Below are positions 17,704 to 25,949 of a stretch of 64,000 nt of DNA, piece after piece. Below the pieces are notes generated by a model. The model was not told the origin of the DNA and did no database searches. It saw only the letters and a list, made by a program, of their open reading frames with translations. Source of the DNA: Legionella erythra (GTDB taxonomy: Bacteria; Pseudomonadota; Gammaproteobacteria; Legionellales; Legionellaceae). Position 1 is the first letter of the stretch. Every line of letters starts with the position of its first letter. The position numbers were made by a program, and so were the translations under genes. The DNA is taken from positions 59,539 through 123,538 of the forward strand of contig NZ_LNYA01000003.1 in NCBI RefSeq assembly GCF_001467615.1, given 5' to 3'.

Positions 17704-19859
17704 CTGAGGGGTGCAGCCGTTTGATAATCCGCCTCTCTGGCCATGTCTTGTGCAATAATGGCCAGTTGAATCAGCGAGCTCAAGTAAACCACACTGTTTT
17801 CCATGGCGTCTGCACTGACTTTTTCTGCTTCGCAAGCCGCCATCATCTCATCCCTTAATGCATTTAATTGCTGTCTTAGCCCGGGAATCATGTGGCTTTC
17901 TCGCCCCGCCTCAAACAAAGCCGTCACCTGAGCTTCCAACACGCGCAAATCACAACCAATCCTGGCCGCTTCAAGACGGCATTTTTCCTGATCGATGTAA
18001 TCATAAACGTGCGTTATGGTAGCTTGTAGCAACACCATGTTCTGGAAATCCGCTTTCGCTTTGTCAAGCACCGCCTGTTTTTTAGGCGACAACTCAGTCT
18101 GATCAAGGGTTTCCAGCAACCCGCGGCAAAACCAGAATAACGATGTCAGATCATAAAGTGGTTTTTTTTGCGCTTCAGGAGCTAAAAGCTGCCTGACATT
18201 ATAGAGTAAGTACCGCGACAATTTATGCAACCGACCCGTCAGCTGTGTCAACATATCACTTCGCCACACCGCATTGGCCACCAGAAAGGTCGATGCAATC
18301 CCAATTAAAATACCCCCTAAACGTTCCAGGGGCGGATCCAGGGCTATCGGCGGGCCGCCTGCCTGTGCCAAGGTGATAATCAAGGCAATATTCGCTTGTA
18401 AACCGATATAAGCATAAGTCGTGTATTTAAACGAAAAATAACTGAATCCCCATACACCAAACAATAAAATAATGATTAAGTCATACAAATTCATACGAAA
18501 CCAGGCGAGCGAAAACAAGGCTAAACCGCCGCCCGCCATACAACCCAATAACCGGTAAAGACTGATGTTTTTCATTTCATAGATGCTTTTTCGTATGGAA
18601 ATGACAATGCTGCTGATGAGCCCATTTAACCCGCCCGGCCAATTGCTGATAAGCCAGAAACAAAGCGCCAGGGTCACACTCAATCCCGCTTTAATGCTGT
18701 GTTTGATAATGTCTGGATCCGTCTGCAACCGCTGTTTTCTGCTGATTAAGCTGGTTTTTGGCGCTTTTTGTTTTTGCCCTTTGACCAGGACCAATTGCAG
18801 CGACTGCAGCTGGTTAATCAGCTGTCGCAGTAGATGGCTGATAGCAAAAACAGCCTGCTGGTGGCGGCTGTTTGTGATAGTCAGCGCGGACAAAGCTTTG
18901 TCCCATGATTGCAGGGCCTGGATGCCAGCCAGCGCCTTGCCGTCATCCGTTTGCTTTAGAAAATTGCTTTTAATGGACTCAAGATCCTCGGTAATAGCTG
19001 AAAAAACCGCTTTCAAGGGTAATGGGGTTTCTTTAATTTCCGCCTGAATTGAGTCATATTGATGCGACGCGACAAAAAAATGCAGGCTGCGATTTAGGCT
19101 GTAAAATGAATCAAACAGTAACCGAAGTTGATCAATTTTTTCGCGTTTAAATCCCACCTCACGCCGCATGTACCCTAACATATCCGTTGCCTTCACCACG
19201 GATTTTTTAAACGTCTGCATGTTATTTCGCAACTCATCGACTGAATGAGCGTGCGCCAGCAGGTTGTCCTGAACCTGCATCAATAATTCTTTAAAGCCGG
19301 TAAACACCTGGCCAACCTCTTTATCCAGGGCTTTATGGATGTTGGTTGGAAAAAGACAAAAAGCAGCCCCCGCCGAGACCAAAACGCCCAAACCAATTTC
19401 GATGGGCCGCCATATCGCAACCCAGAAGGCCTCCTCCGGGGCTATCGCCAAATCAGCGATGACAATAAATGCGCTGATAGCCCCCAACAGATAAGCATAG
19501 GCATACAGGCTGAAGTTATAGTAATACACCGCGATGGTGACCAATAGGAATGCCGACAAGAGGTACAGTAAAAAGCTATTGGCAATGAAGCCTGCGAGAA
19601 AATAACCGCCCCAGGCGCCTGCAAGGGTACCCGCAATGCGCATGATGGCTTTATCAATGATGCTGCCGGTATAGATATTGGCTAAAATGACGGTCGTCAT
19701 GCCTGACCAATAGGGCTTCTCTAAATGCAGGGCAAAGGCCAGTAATACAGCCACTACTGCTGAAATGGCTGTACGCACAGCAGCCCGGTTTTCTTTGGTC
19801 TGTGGAATAAAGGGCTTAAACCAGGTCCAGGTCTCAGCGGTAGGTAACGGTCGTCGCAC
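17676..19859 (-). CDS. FUSC-family inner-membrane efflux protein
   Basis: A 727-aa protein with two membrane halves (about residues 25-170 and 385-530), each of several helices, separated and followed by long cytoplasmic helical regions. This is the layout of AaeB/YccS-type aromatic-acid and fusaric-acid exporters. It begins at a GTG that overlaps the end of the HlyD-type gene by 26 bp. The pair would export an organic acid or toxic compound across the envelope; substrate unknown. Confidence 0.87.
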   Translation of the reverse strand: MRRPLPTAETWTWFKPFIPQTKENRAAVRTAISAVVAVLLAFALHLEKPYWSGMTTVILANIYTGSIIDKAIMRIAGTLAGAWGGYFLAGFIANSFLLYLLSAFLLVTIAVYYYNFSLYAYAYLLGAISAFIVIADLAIAPEEAFWVAIWRPIEIGLGVLVSAGAAFCLFPTNIHKALDKEVGQVFTGFKELLMQVQDNLLAHAHSVDELRNNMQTFKKSVVKATDMLGYMRREVGFKREKIDQLRLLFDSFYSLNRSLHFFVASHQYDSIQAEIKETPLPLKAVFSAITEDLESIKSNFLKQTDDGKALAGIQALQSWDKALSALTITNSRHQQAVFAISHLLRQLINQLQSLQLVLVKGQKQKAPKTSLISRKQRLQTDPDIIKHSIKAGLSVTLALCFWLISNWPGGLNGLISSIVISIRKSIYEMKNISLYRLLGCMAGGGLALFSLAWFRMNLYDLIIILLFGVWGFSYFSFKYTTYAYIGLQANIALIITLAQAGGPPIALDPPLERLGGILIGIASTFLVANAVWRSDMLTQLTGRLHKLSRYLLYNVRQLLAPEAQKKPLYDLTSLFWFCRGLLETLDQTELSPKKQAVLDKAKADFQNMVLLQATITHVYDYIDQEKCRLEAARIGCDLRVLEAQVTALFEAGRESHMIPGLRQQLNALRDEMMAACEAEKVSADAMENSVVYLSSLIQLAIIAQDMAREADYQTAAPLSQGEVTACV

Positions 19860-20829
19860 TGGCGCCTATCCTTAAAGGGTATTGCGGGGATACATCATCG
19901 AAGTAAATGCGCACGGGAAAACGTTGTGCGATTTTAATCCAATCCTCCGTGGCTTCGAGATAAGCCAATGTCGATGGGGCCACACTACCTGCCTGCACCC
20001 GATTAATACCCCAGCCAATACTGCCGACATGGCCATGAAAGGTTTTGCCGGGATACATGTCTAACTTGATGGTAGCCTTGTCGCCTGGCTTGATTAAACG
20101 AATGGCCGTTTCGCGGTAGCGGGTGACTACCCACCAACGCTTGGTTTCGATGAGTGCAAACAGACCCTCACCGGTAGCAATGTATTGGCCGCGGCGTAAA
20201 TTGAAATTGGTGACATAGCCATCTGCGGGTGCAGTAATCAAGGTATGATTGTACAGGTAGACCGCTTTCTCATACTTCGCTTTAGCCGCACGGACTTCGT
20301 TATCATCGAGATTAATTTGAGCAATTCGTAATTGCTCATTAGCTGCCAAAACCTGCGCTTCCTGCTCTTTAATTTTGGCTTCGATATTAATGAGTCGAAT
20401 TTCTGCCAGCGCCCCCTCGTTTTGCAGTTTTTGATAACGCCGGTAATGATCTTTGCTCAGGTTTAGGATGGATTGGGTTTGCTTAAGTTTCTCTTCTGCC
20501 ACGGTAATGGCCAGCTTATTGTTTTCATAATTGACCTGGCTCATTTTATAATCAGCCCTGGCCTTGTCCATGGCATATTTAAAGGGGCGCGGATCAATTT
20601 CTATCAGCTTTTGTCCTTGTTTAACCGTCTGGTTTTCTTTAATGTAGATAGCACTGATGGGACCGGCAACCAACGAAGCAACATTAATCACATTGGCTGA
20701 AACATAGGCATCATTGGAGCGGGTATCGTAATAAGCAAAATAGCGGTAACCGGCAAAAGCCAGGACGATCAGGGTCACAGTTATCACATGCGGCCAATAT
20801 TTAAATGCCAGAAAACGCTCTTTGTCCAT
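19834..20829 (-). CDS. HlyD/EmrA-type membrane fusion protein
   Basis: A 331-aa periplasmic adaptor. One N-terminal transmembrane helix (ITVTLIVLAFAGYRYFA) is followed by the lipoyl half-motif (VAGPISAIYIKENQTVKQGQKLIEIDP), a long coiled-coil hairpin (residues about 85-200), then the second lipoyl half (ITAPADGYVTNF) and a beta-barrel. The ATG at 20829 is preferred over the TTG at 20838, with AAGGGGA upstream. It partners the FUSC protein; no outer-membrane channel gene is adjacent. Confidence 0.9.
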   Translation of the reverse strand: MDKERFLAFKYWPHVITVTLIVLAFAGYRYFAYYDTRSNDAYVSANVINVASLVAGPISAIYIKENQTVKQGQKLIEIDPRPFKYAMDKARADYKMSQVNYENNKLAITVAEEKLKQTQSILNLSKDHYRRYQKLQNEGALAEIRLINIEAKIKEQEAQVLAANEQLRIAQINLDDNEVRAAKAKYEKAVYLYNHTLITAPADGYVTNFNLRRGQYIATGEGLFALIETKRWWVVTRYRETAIRLIKPGDKATIKLDMYPGKTFHGHVGSIGWGINRVQAGSVAPSTLAYLEATEDWIKIAQRFPVRIYFDDVSPQYPLRIGASATTVTYR

Positions 20830-20941
20830 TAACCGCAATCCCCTTGCAACTTTAAATGAAGTATTTCAATATAGCTAATCACAGCGCGTTTGTGGAGAGT
20901 AGCGTCCACGCTGCCAACTTCATTTGCCAAACGGAAATACC

Positions 20942-21787
20942 ATGCCTCTGACTCACCCGGATATTATGCGGCAATTGCAGCAACAAAACTACGTACTTGT
21001 GCCTTTCGCTTTATCCCCCACGGTTATTCATGACGCCATGGCGGCTTTTTTCAACTTTTTAAACGAGCCTTCCGCGGTCCGGGAACACATCGATTTTACG
21101 GTAGCCCCCATGCATCGCCGCGGCGATGTGGGTTTTAAACAGCGGGATCCCAAGGAAGATAGTTATAATGACAGCAAAGAGTTTTTCCATTTTCATCCCG
21201 CTATTTTTAAGAACTATGCTGCGTTTCTCAACCAGCAGCCAGTTGTGTATGATTTTATGCGCAAGGCAGAACCCATCTGGCAGGCGGTATCAAGCACCGT
21301 TCATGCCCTGTTAACGACGCTTCAGCCATCTTTTCCTGGGCTGGTCCAGCGTGTCTTTGACACAGAGGATGTGCATATTCTTTTACGGTTTTTAAAATAC
21401 GACTGGCAACAATCTGGTAAATACCTGGCCAAACCGCATTTTGATGCAGGCTCCATGACCTTAGCCATTGCCGAAAGCGGTCCGGGTTTACGCATCGGCA
21501 GTGGACCGCATGATTTAAAATTGGTTCAACATCAACCAGGTCATGCGCTTTTTATGCTATCCAGCAATTTTAAGCAAATCATGCCCACGGATGAAGTGAC
21601 AGCCGGCTGGCATGACGTCATCCAGTTGGATGAAACGTTCATCGGCAAACCTTATTCGCGCTGGGCTTTGGTGGCTTTTATTGAAGCTCATGGCGTCACG
21701 GCTTTACCAAGAACCGAAACCCACAAATGGTTTCAGGGTGAAAATAACGCCGATATGCCCCCTAGGCCAGTAAAAAGCGCCAACTGA
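20942..21787 (+). CDS. 2-oxoglutarate/Fe(II)-dependent oxygenase-like protein
   Basis: A 281-aa protein with an HxD iron-binding motif in KPHFDAGSMTLAI (about residue 175). A distal His in the PGHALFML strand or later, and an Arg such as R in PYSRWALVAF (about residue 245), could complete the site and bind 2-oxoglutarate. This is the double-stranded beta-helix layout of dioxygenases. Substrate unknown. ATG at 20942 is preferred over TTG at 20924. Divergent from the efflux genes; its end overlaps the convergent pilX-like gene by 26 bp. Confidence 0.65.
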   Translation: MPLTHPDIMRQLQQQNYVLVPFALSPTVIHDAMAAFFNFLNEPSAVREHIDFTVAPMHRRGDVGFKQRDPKEDSYNDSKEFFHFHPAIFKNYAAFLNQQPVVYDFMRKAEPIWQAVSSTVHALLTTLQPSFPGLVQRVFDTEDVHILLRFLKYDWQQSGKYLAKPHFDAGSMTLAIAESGPGLRIGSGPHDLKLVQHQPGHALFMLSSNFKQIMPTDEVTAGWHDVIQLDETFIGKPYSRWALVAFIEAHGVTALPRTETHKWFQGENNADMPPRPVKSAN

Positions 21788-22271
21788 GTAGGCCGGGCTT
21801 AATGAACACAGGGCTTTGCAATTTGCAAGGTTGTTCCGCAACCAGTTGTGCGAAGCGAATCTGTAAAATTTCCCGGTCTGCCGATGCCATGGTTAAACGC
21901 CAATGGTGAGTGCTGTACAGGCGGTTTTCCGCCACATGCTGCATGCAGGAAAATACCCCCAGTTCTTCGACAAAATAGCGATAGGACGATTCTTTGGCTA
22001 CATAAAGACAACCCTGCCCCTGCAGAAGGCGATTAATGACCTGGTTGACGTCGTCTGAGTGTAAAAGGCAAGCCCGACCTTTTCTTAAAAGCCCTTTATC
22101 AAGGATGAACCTGAGCTGTTTCTCCATGGCGTGAAGGGACTGATGCTTATGGATCAATCGATTCAATGATTGTTGATAAAGCCATACCAGTTGTTGCTGC
22201 GATAAAACCAACAGCATCATCAGGCTTAAAAACAACAGGGCCGTTACCAGAATAAATCCTTTCGTGTTCAC
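21762..22271 (-). CDS. Type IV pilus minor pilin, PilX-like
   Basis: A 169-aa protein with a short leader and hydrophobic N-terminal helix (GFILVTALLFLSLMMLLVL), as in PilX-type assembly proteins. The remainder is a soluble periplasmic domain with three Cys. It starts at a GTG that overlaps the stop of the preceding pilin gene. Position as last of three linked pilin genes supports the assignment more than sequence does. Confidence 0.65.
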   Translation of the reverse strand: MNTKGFILVTALLFLSLMMLLVLSQQQLVWLYQQSLNRLIHKHQSLHAMEKQLRFILDKGLLRKGRACLLHSDDVNQVINRLLQGQGCLYVAKESSYRYFVEELGVFSCMQHVAENRLYSTHHWRLTMASADREILQIRFAQLVAEQPCKLQSPVFIKPGLLSWRFLLA

Positions 22272-23014
22272 GGAATACGCACCGTAGTATTGAAGGTCAC
22301 GTGCTGGTTTTCCGAAAGCTCCAGCTTAACCATCAGCATCTGCCCTTTAGTGCCGACCTTGAGTCGGGCAAAAAACGAATGGATAGCGGCGCTTAATTCT
22401 TCCGCATGACGGGATTGGTAAAACAAAGCCGGTTCACCCGCTTTATTTTTTTGCACAAAGAATTGCTCTTCAAGCCATGCCCCGACATAGGCTGGCGGCG
22501 TATAGGGAAATCGCAGAGCATTTTTAAGCGTTAATTCACATAGACTTTGGCCATGCGGCTTAATTCGCTCAATGGTAACTACCTCGGCATGAAAGCAATC
22601 CGCAATCAGGATGGAGTGATTGGGTGATAACCCTTGCCGAGCCTCAACCAGCAAATGGAAAGGGCTTAAGATGCGGTTTACCGCAGCAAAATCCTCACTC
22701 ATGCGCTTGATGGTGAGGTGGTTTTCAGGGACGCCTGACAGGGTAATGGCCGCTAAGGATTGCGGTTTGTCACGCCGGTCTCTGGCCGTTAGCCAGCCTA
22801 TGCCGGCACAAGGGGTAAATCCTGCCTGCCGGATATTATCCTGCAGTAGATCAACTATCATGTGCACATCATAATTCGCGGTCGCCTGCTGATGGAAAAA
22901 GGCCTCATGACGACGAGTCATCAGGTAATGATTAAACAAGGTCCCTAAAAGAATACTGCCAAGCAGCAGGCCAATCATGATTTCCACCAGGGTAAAGCCG
23001 GTTTGTCTGGTCAT
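22268..23014 (-). CDS. Type IV pilus minor pilin, PilW-like
   Basis: A 248-aa protein with a classic prepilin cleavage site (RQTG|FTLVE) followed by the IMIGLLLGSILLGTLF helix. The length and the CxG-containing middle part (AGFTPCAGIGW) match PilW. Overlaps PilV-like upstream (ATGA) and PilX-like downstream, so the three are one operon. Minor pilins prime pilus assembly at the inner membrane. Confidence 0.75.
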   Translation of the reverse strand: MTRQTGFTLVEIMIGLLLGSILLGTLFNHYLMTRRHEAFFHQQATANYDVHMIVDLLQDNIRQAGFTPCAGIGWLTARDRRDKPQSLAAITLSGVPENHLTIKRMSEDFAAVNRILSPFHLLVEARQGLSPNHSILIADCFHAEVVTIERIKPHGQSLCELTLKNALRFPYTPPAYVGAWLEEQFFVQKNKAGEPALFYQSRHAEELSAAIHSFFARLKVGTKGQMLMVKLELSENQHVTFNTTVRIP

Positions 23015-23229
23015 TTTTTTCCCCCATCAAGAGGAAGATACGAGCTAAAGCCTGCGGATTGGCGTTCATGCTCGTTTTCAGTCTTTAGCCAATCGTTGAA
23101 TTGCGTTTTTGCCTGATTGAACAGGCAGAGGCTCTGCCACTGCTGGGTCAAGAGTCCAAATGATGCACTTAAAATCACCAAAAGCGTGATCAGTACTTCA
23201 ATCAAGGAGAATCCTTGTGAAGAGGTCAT
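23011..23229 (-). CDS. Type IV pilus minor pilin, PilV-like (short)
   Basis: Seventy-two residues with a prepilin peptidase site (SSQG|FSLIEVLITLLVI). The soluble part is only about 40 residues, well short of usual PilV proteins. It may be a reduced pilin; the frame is intact and coupled to pilW by ATGA. No pilY1 or pilE neighbours are present. Confidence 0.65.
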   Translation of the reverse strand: MTSSQGFSLIEVLITLLVILSASFGLLTQQWQSLCLFNQAKTQFNDWLKTENEHERQSAGFSSYLPLDGGKK

Positions 23230-23372
23230 AGTCCATTTCCTTGAGGTTGGTTGCCGGCGATAGCCTATCCTGATTATTTGCTCCAGGCAAGATCACTCTG
23301 CGTCATTTTGATCATTCACTTGTGGTATGGGTTGCGGTAAGATGAGGCGACATTATTTTCAAGGAGAGACCT

Positions 23373-24512
23373 TTGCCCTGCGATTATCATCTGCTGCCTC
23401 ATGAAGGGATACGCTCACTAAGCCCCTACGTTCCCGGGAAATCCATCGAGGAATTGGCCAAAGAAAAGGGATTAACTGATATTATCAAGCTGGCCAGCAA
23501 TGAAAACCCCCTGGGGTGTAGCCCTCTGGTCAACGAGGCGCTGGCAAAGCTATCCGGCATGCAACTAGCCACCTACCCGTCGTTGATTCACCACCCTCTT
23601 CGCGCGGCACTGGCTGAAAAATTAGGCATTAAAACACCCATGCTGGCGTTCAGCAATGGTTCGGATACGCTGTTTTCCCTGCTGTTAATGCTGTTTGCCC
23701 TGCATCAGGACAAACACATGCTGACCCATGCCCACGCCTTTGTCTCCTACAGCATCCAGGCAAAAATTCTTGGCGTACCGGTTGTCACATCACCCGTAAA
23801 GGACAATTACGAGGTGGATATCGACCAGATGATTAGTCTCTGCAATGACAAAACCGCCATCATTTTTTTAGCAAATCCCAACAACCCGACTGGCCTGTTT
23901 ATTCCGCTTACCGAGGTGAAGCGACTGTTGGATGCCATACCGGAAACGACCATTCTGGTACTCGATGAAGCGTATTATGAATTTGCTTATCCACGCGGTG
24001 ATAAAAGCAGTATCAACCTGTTAAATTATTACCCAAACCTGGTCATCACCCGGACTTTTTCCAAAGTGTATGGACTGGCGGCTCTTCGGCTGGGCTATGT
24101 CATGGCTGACCCGGCGGTCATTGACATGCTGTTACGCATTCAGCCCCCCTTTGCTGTCAATCAGGCTGTCCTTGAGGCGGGTTATGCGGCGATTCACGAT
24201 CTCGATTTTGTTACGCAGACATTGATTACCAATGCACAAGGCATGCAGCAAATGGAAAAAGGCCTGAAGGCTCTGAATTTAAAGACTCTGCCGTCTAAAG
24301 GCAATTTCATCAGCTTTGACTGCGGCATGAGCAGCCTGCCAATCTATGAAGGTTTATTACATCAGGGCGTTATCGTACGTCCCCTTGTTCCTTTCGGTTT
24401 ACCCAATCATTTGCGGGTGACCATAGGAACCATGCAGCAAAATATTCGTTTTTTAAGTGCATTGACCACGTGTTTACACGATCACCGTAAGGAGCTAGAA
24501 CATGAAAAGTGA
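23373..24512 (+). CDS. hisC: Histidinol-phosphate aminotransferase family protein
   Basis: A 379-aa fold-type I PLP aminotransferase of the HisC family. It carries LASNENPLG at the start, NPNNPTG, the DEAYYEFA cofactor segment, and the PLP lysine in TRTFSKVYGLAALRLGY. The TTG start is supported by AAGGAG six bases upstream and matches family starts. It overlaps the pterin dehydratase gene by 11 bp. That coupling hints that the enzyme acts on aromatic amino acids, as some HisC relatives do, and not only on histidinol phosphate. Confidence 0.88.
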   Translation: MPCDYHLLPHEGIRSLSPYVPGKSIEELAKEKGLTDIIKLASNENPLGCSPLVNEALAKLSGMQLATYPSLIHHPLRAALAEKLGIKTPMLAFSNGSDTLFSLLLMLFALHQDKHMLTHAHAFVSYSIQAKILGVPVVTSPVKDNYEVDIDQMISLCNDKTAIIFLANPNNPTGLFIPLTEVKRLLDAIPETTILVLDEAYYEFAYPRGDKSSINLLNYYPNLVITRTFSKVYGLAALRLGYVMADPAVIDMLLRIQPPFAVNQAVLEAGYAAIHDLDFVTQTLITNAQGMQQMEKGLKALNLKTLPSKGNFISFDCGMSSLPIYEGLLHQGVIVRPLVPFGLPNHLRVTIGTMQQNIRFLSALTTCLHDHRKELEHEK

Positions 24513-24840
24513 TTTGCAGCATAAGCATTGTGAATCCTGTGAAGGGATAGGCCAGGCGCTCACCGCCGAGCAAGTAAAAAACTTGATGCCGCAGCTGCAT
24601 CAAGGGTGGGAAGTGATTAATAACAGCAAAGAAATCAAGCGCTCCTTTTCATTCGCCGATTTTTATGAAACCATGGCCTTTGTTAATGCGATAGCCTGGA
24701 TGGCCAACAAGGAAAATCATCACCCTGATCTGGAAGTCGGCTATAACTATTGCCACGTACGCTTCATGACCCACGCTCTGCAGGGCTTATCCATGAACGA
24801 TTTTATTTGTGCCGCCAAGGTGGATGCGCTGCTGGATTAA
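24502..24840 (+). CDS. phhB: Pterin-4a-carbinolamine dehydratase
   Basis: A 112-aa protein, full length for PhhB/PCD. The active-site stretch ENHHPDLEVGYNYCHV (about residues 74-89) and the C-terminal HALQGLSMNDFICAAKVD segment are typical. It recycles the pterin cofactor of phenylalanine hydroxylase. phhA itself is not nearby. Translationally linked to the aminotransferase, it is the last gene before the AT-rich island; a strong hairpin follows. Confidence 0.92.
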   Translation: MKSDLQHKHCESCEGIGQALTAEQVKNLMPQLHQGWEVINNSKEIKRSFSFADFYETMAFVNAIAWMANKENHHPDLEVGYNYCHVRFMTHALQGLSMNDFICAAKVDALLD

Positions 24841-24850
24841 TCGTCGAATA

Positions 24851-24887
24851 GTAAATTCTCTGGATGGCTCTCTTCCAGAGAATTTAC
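24851..24887. terminator. Strong hairpin between phhB and the island
   Basis: A perfect 14-bp stem (GTAAATTCTCTGGA / TCCAGAGAATTTAC) with a 9-nt loop, between convergent genes. Short T-rich sequence (TAGTTTTACC) follows on the plus strand. Probably a bidirectional terminator at the left edge of the island. Confidence 0.65.
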
Positions 24888-24923
24888 GGTCTAGTTTTAC
24901 CAGCGCGATTTCTGCTAAGAGTA

Positions 24924-25571
24924 TTACCTAATCCCTGACATTTGACCGCAAATATATCCAATTCTAGCAATATCGGCTTTAGAATATTGCTTATATTCTT
25001 CCGAAAACAAAATATCGATAGGATTTTTTAAATGGCTTTCTTTTGTTAGATTATCTAATATATAGAGAGTGGAAATATTGTCCCTAACAACTGTATAGCG
25101 CTCTTCTTCCTTGTACATCTTACGAATAAGCTTTTCTGCCTGTAGATGACCAATAATATATGAAACTCTCGTTGAGATAACATTATCTATATCAATCTGG
25201 GTATTAACATCATATTCAATAACCAAACCTGATTGAGTTATAGCGATAATCTCATCTCCCATGATTCTAATTTCTATCACCTTGTCATTATTGAGATAAT
25301 GAAGATCATTTATGCTATTTACATCAACAGGATGCATATTGGAAATAATGTCCGTTGAGTCTTTTATTTGTTTAATTGTCATAGGAGGTAACAAATCTCC
25401 TGGACAATCTGTAAAACCAAGAATAATTTTTGATGTTTGCCGATATTCTTCCAAAGTCGATTTAATTTGGTAACGCACCTTACGCAACCGATCTGACTCA
25501 ATTCGATACCTATAATAAAGTTTTTTAAAATCTGAAATAGACTCTTTTAAATTAGCTAATTGGAATTTCAT
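24924..25571 (-). CDS. Hypothetical protein of the AT-rich island
   Basis: A 215-aa protein with a helical, basic N-terminal third (ESISDFKKLYYRYRIESDRLRK), then a beta-rich middle (VIEIRIMGDEIIAITQSGLVIEYDV) like part of a small beta-sheet domain, and a helical end. No signal peptide, membrane segment or known motif. Much richer in A and T than phhB. It lies downstream of the peptide/amidase genes on the same strand but separated by a 240-bp stretch with a decayed transporter fragment, so cotranscription is uncertain. Confidence 0.5.
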   Translation of the reverse strand: MKFQLANLKESISDFKKLYYRYRIESDRLRKVRYQIKSTLEEYRQTSKIILGFTDCPGDLLPPMTIKQIKDSTDIISNMHPVDVNSINDLHYLNNDKVIEIRIMGDEIIAITQSGLVIEYDVNTQIDIDNVISTRVSYIIGHLQAEKLIRKMYKEEERYTVVRDNISTLYILDNLTKESHLKNPIDILFSEEYKQYSKADIARIGYICGQMSGIR

Positions 25572-25618
25572 ATGTCTCCGTTCATTAGTTAATTAATATC
25601 CGTTGAAAGCATGCCTAA

Positions 25619-25762
25619 TCATTGTTCCATCATAAAAACGAGAATATAATGCGAGTTAATTAACCAAGCAATTCCGGTAATAACCAACTCTCCAATTGTG
25701 GATGAAATCACGCTCCTAACAATAAAATGTCTACCACGCATTTTGTTTTTAAGGTTTGACAT
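25619..25762 (-). pseudogene. Remnant of a second VUT-family transporter
   Basis: A 47-codon frame reads KNKMRGRHFIVRSVISSTIG and then a hydrophobic helix. It aligns with LKMRKSHFIIRSFLCSAISG of the VUT gene at 27345-28067, and the DNA is also similar (shared ATAAAATGT and CGCATTTT). Only this internal segment remains, so it is a degraded paralogue or duplication debris. Confidence 0.6.
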
Positions 25763-25812
25763 TAATTTTACATTTGTAAACTGTTATCCTGTACAATTCT
25801 TCATTATTGAAA

Positions 25813-25929
25813 TTAAATTGAAGATATAATTAAAGATAAATCGACTTCATACAGAGATTCATCAAAAATAACAGGTTTCGGAAATTTACCAAAAATTTTG
25901 AATAATTCTTCTAGAGAAATTATACTCAT
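25813..25929 (-). CDS. Candidate precursor peptide (38 aa)
   Basis: A 38-codon gene 20 bp after the amidase stop, with GGAG seven bases before the ATG. The peptide starts MSIISLEELFKIFGKF, a leader-like amphipathic acidic/hydrophobic stretch, and ends in a Ser-containing tail (DLSLIISSI). It has six Ser, no Thr and no Cys. Next to a LanM-type dehydratase gene this fits a ribosomal peptide whose serines could be dehydrated; without Cys, lanthionine rings could not form. A small unrelated protein is also possible. Only translation signals, position and composition support it. Confidence 0.5.
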   Translation of the reverse strand: MSIISLEELFKIFGKFPKPVIFDESLYEVDLSLIISSI

Positions 25930-25949
25930 TTTCTTTCTCCATAATTTGT

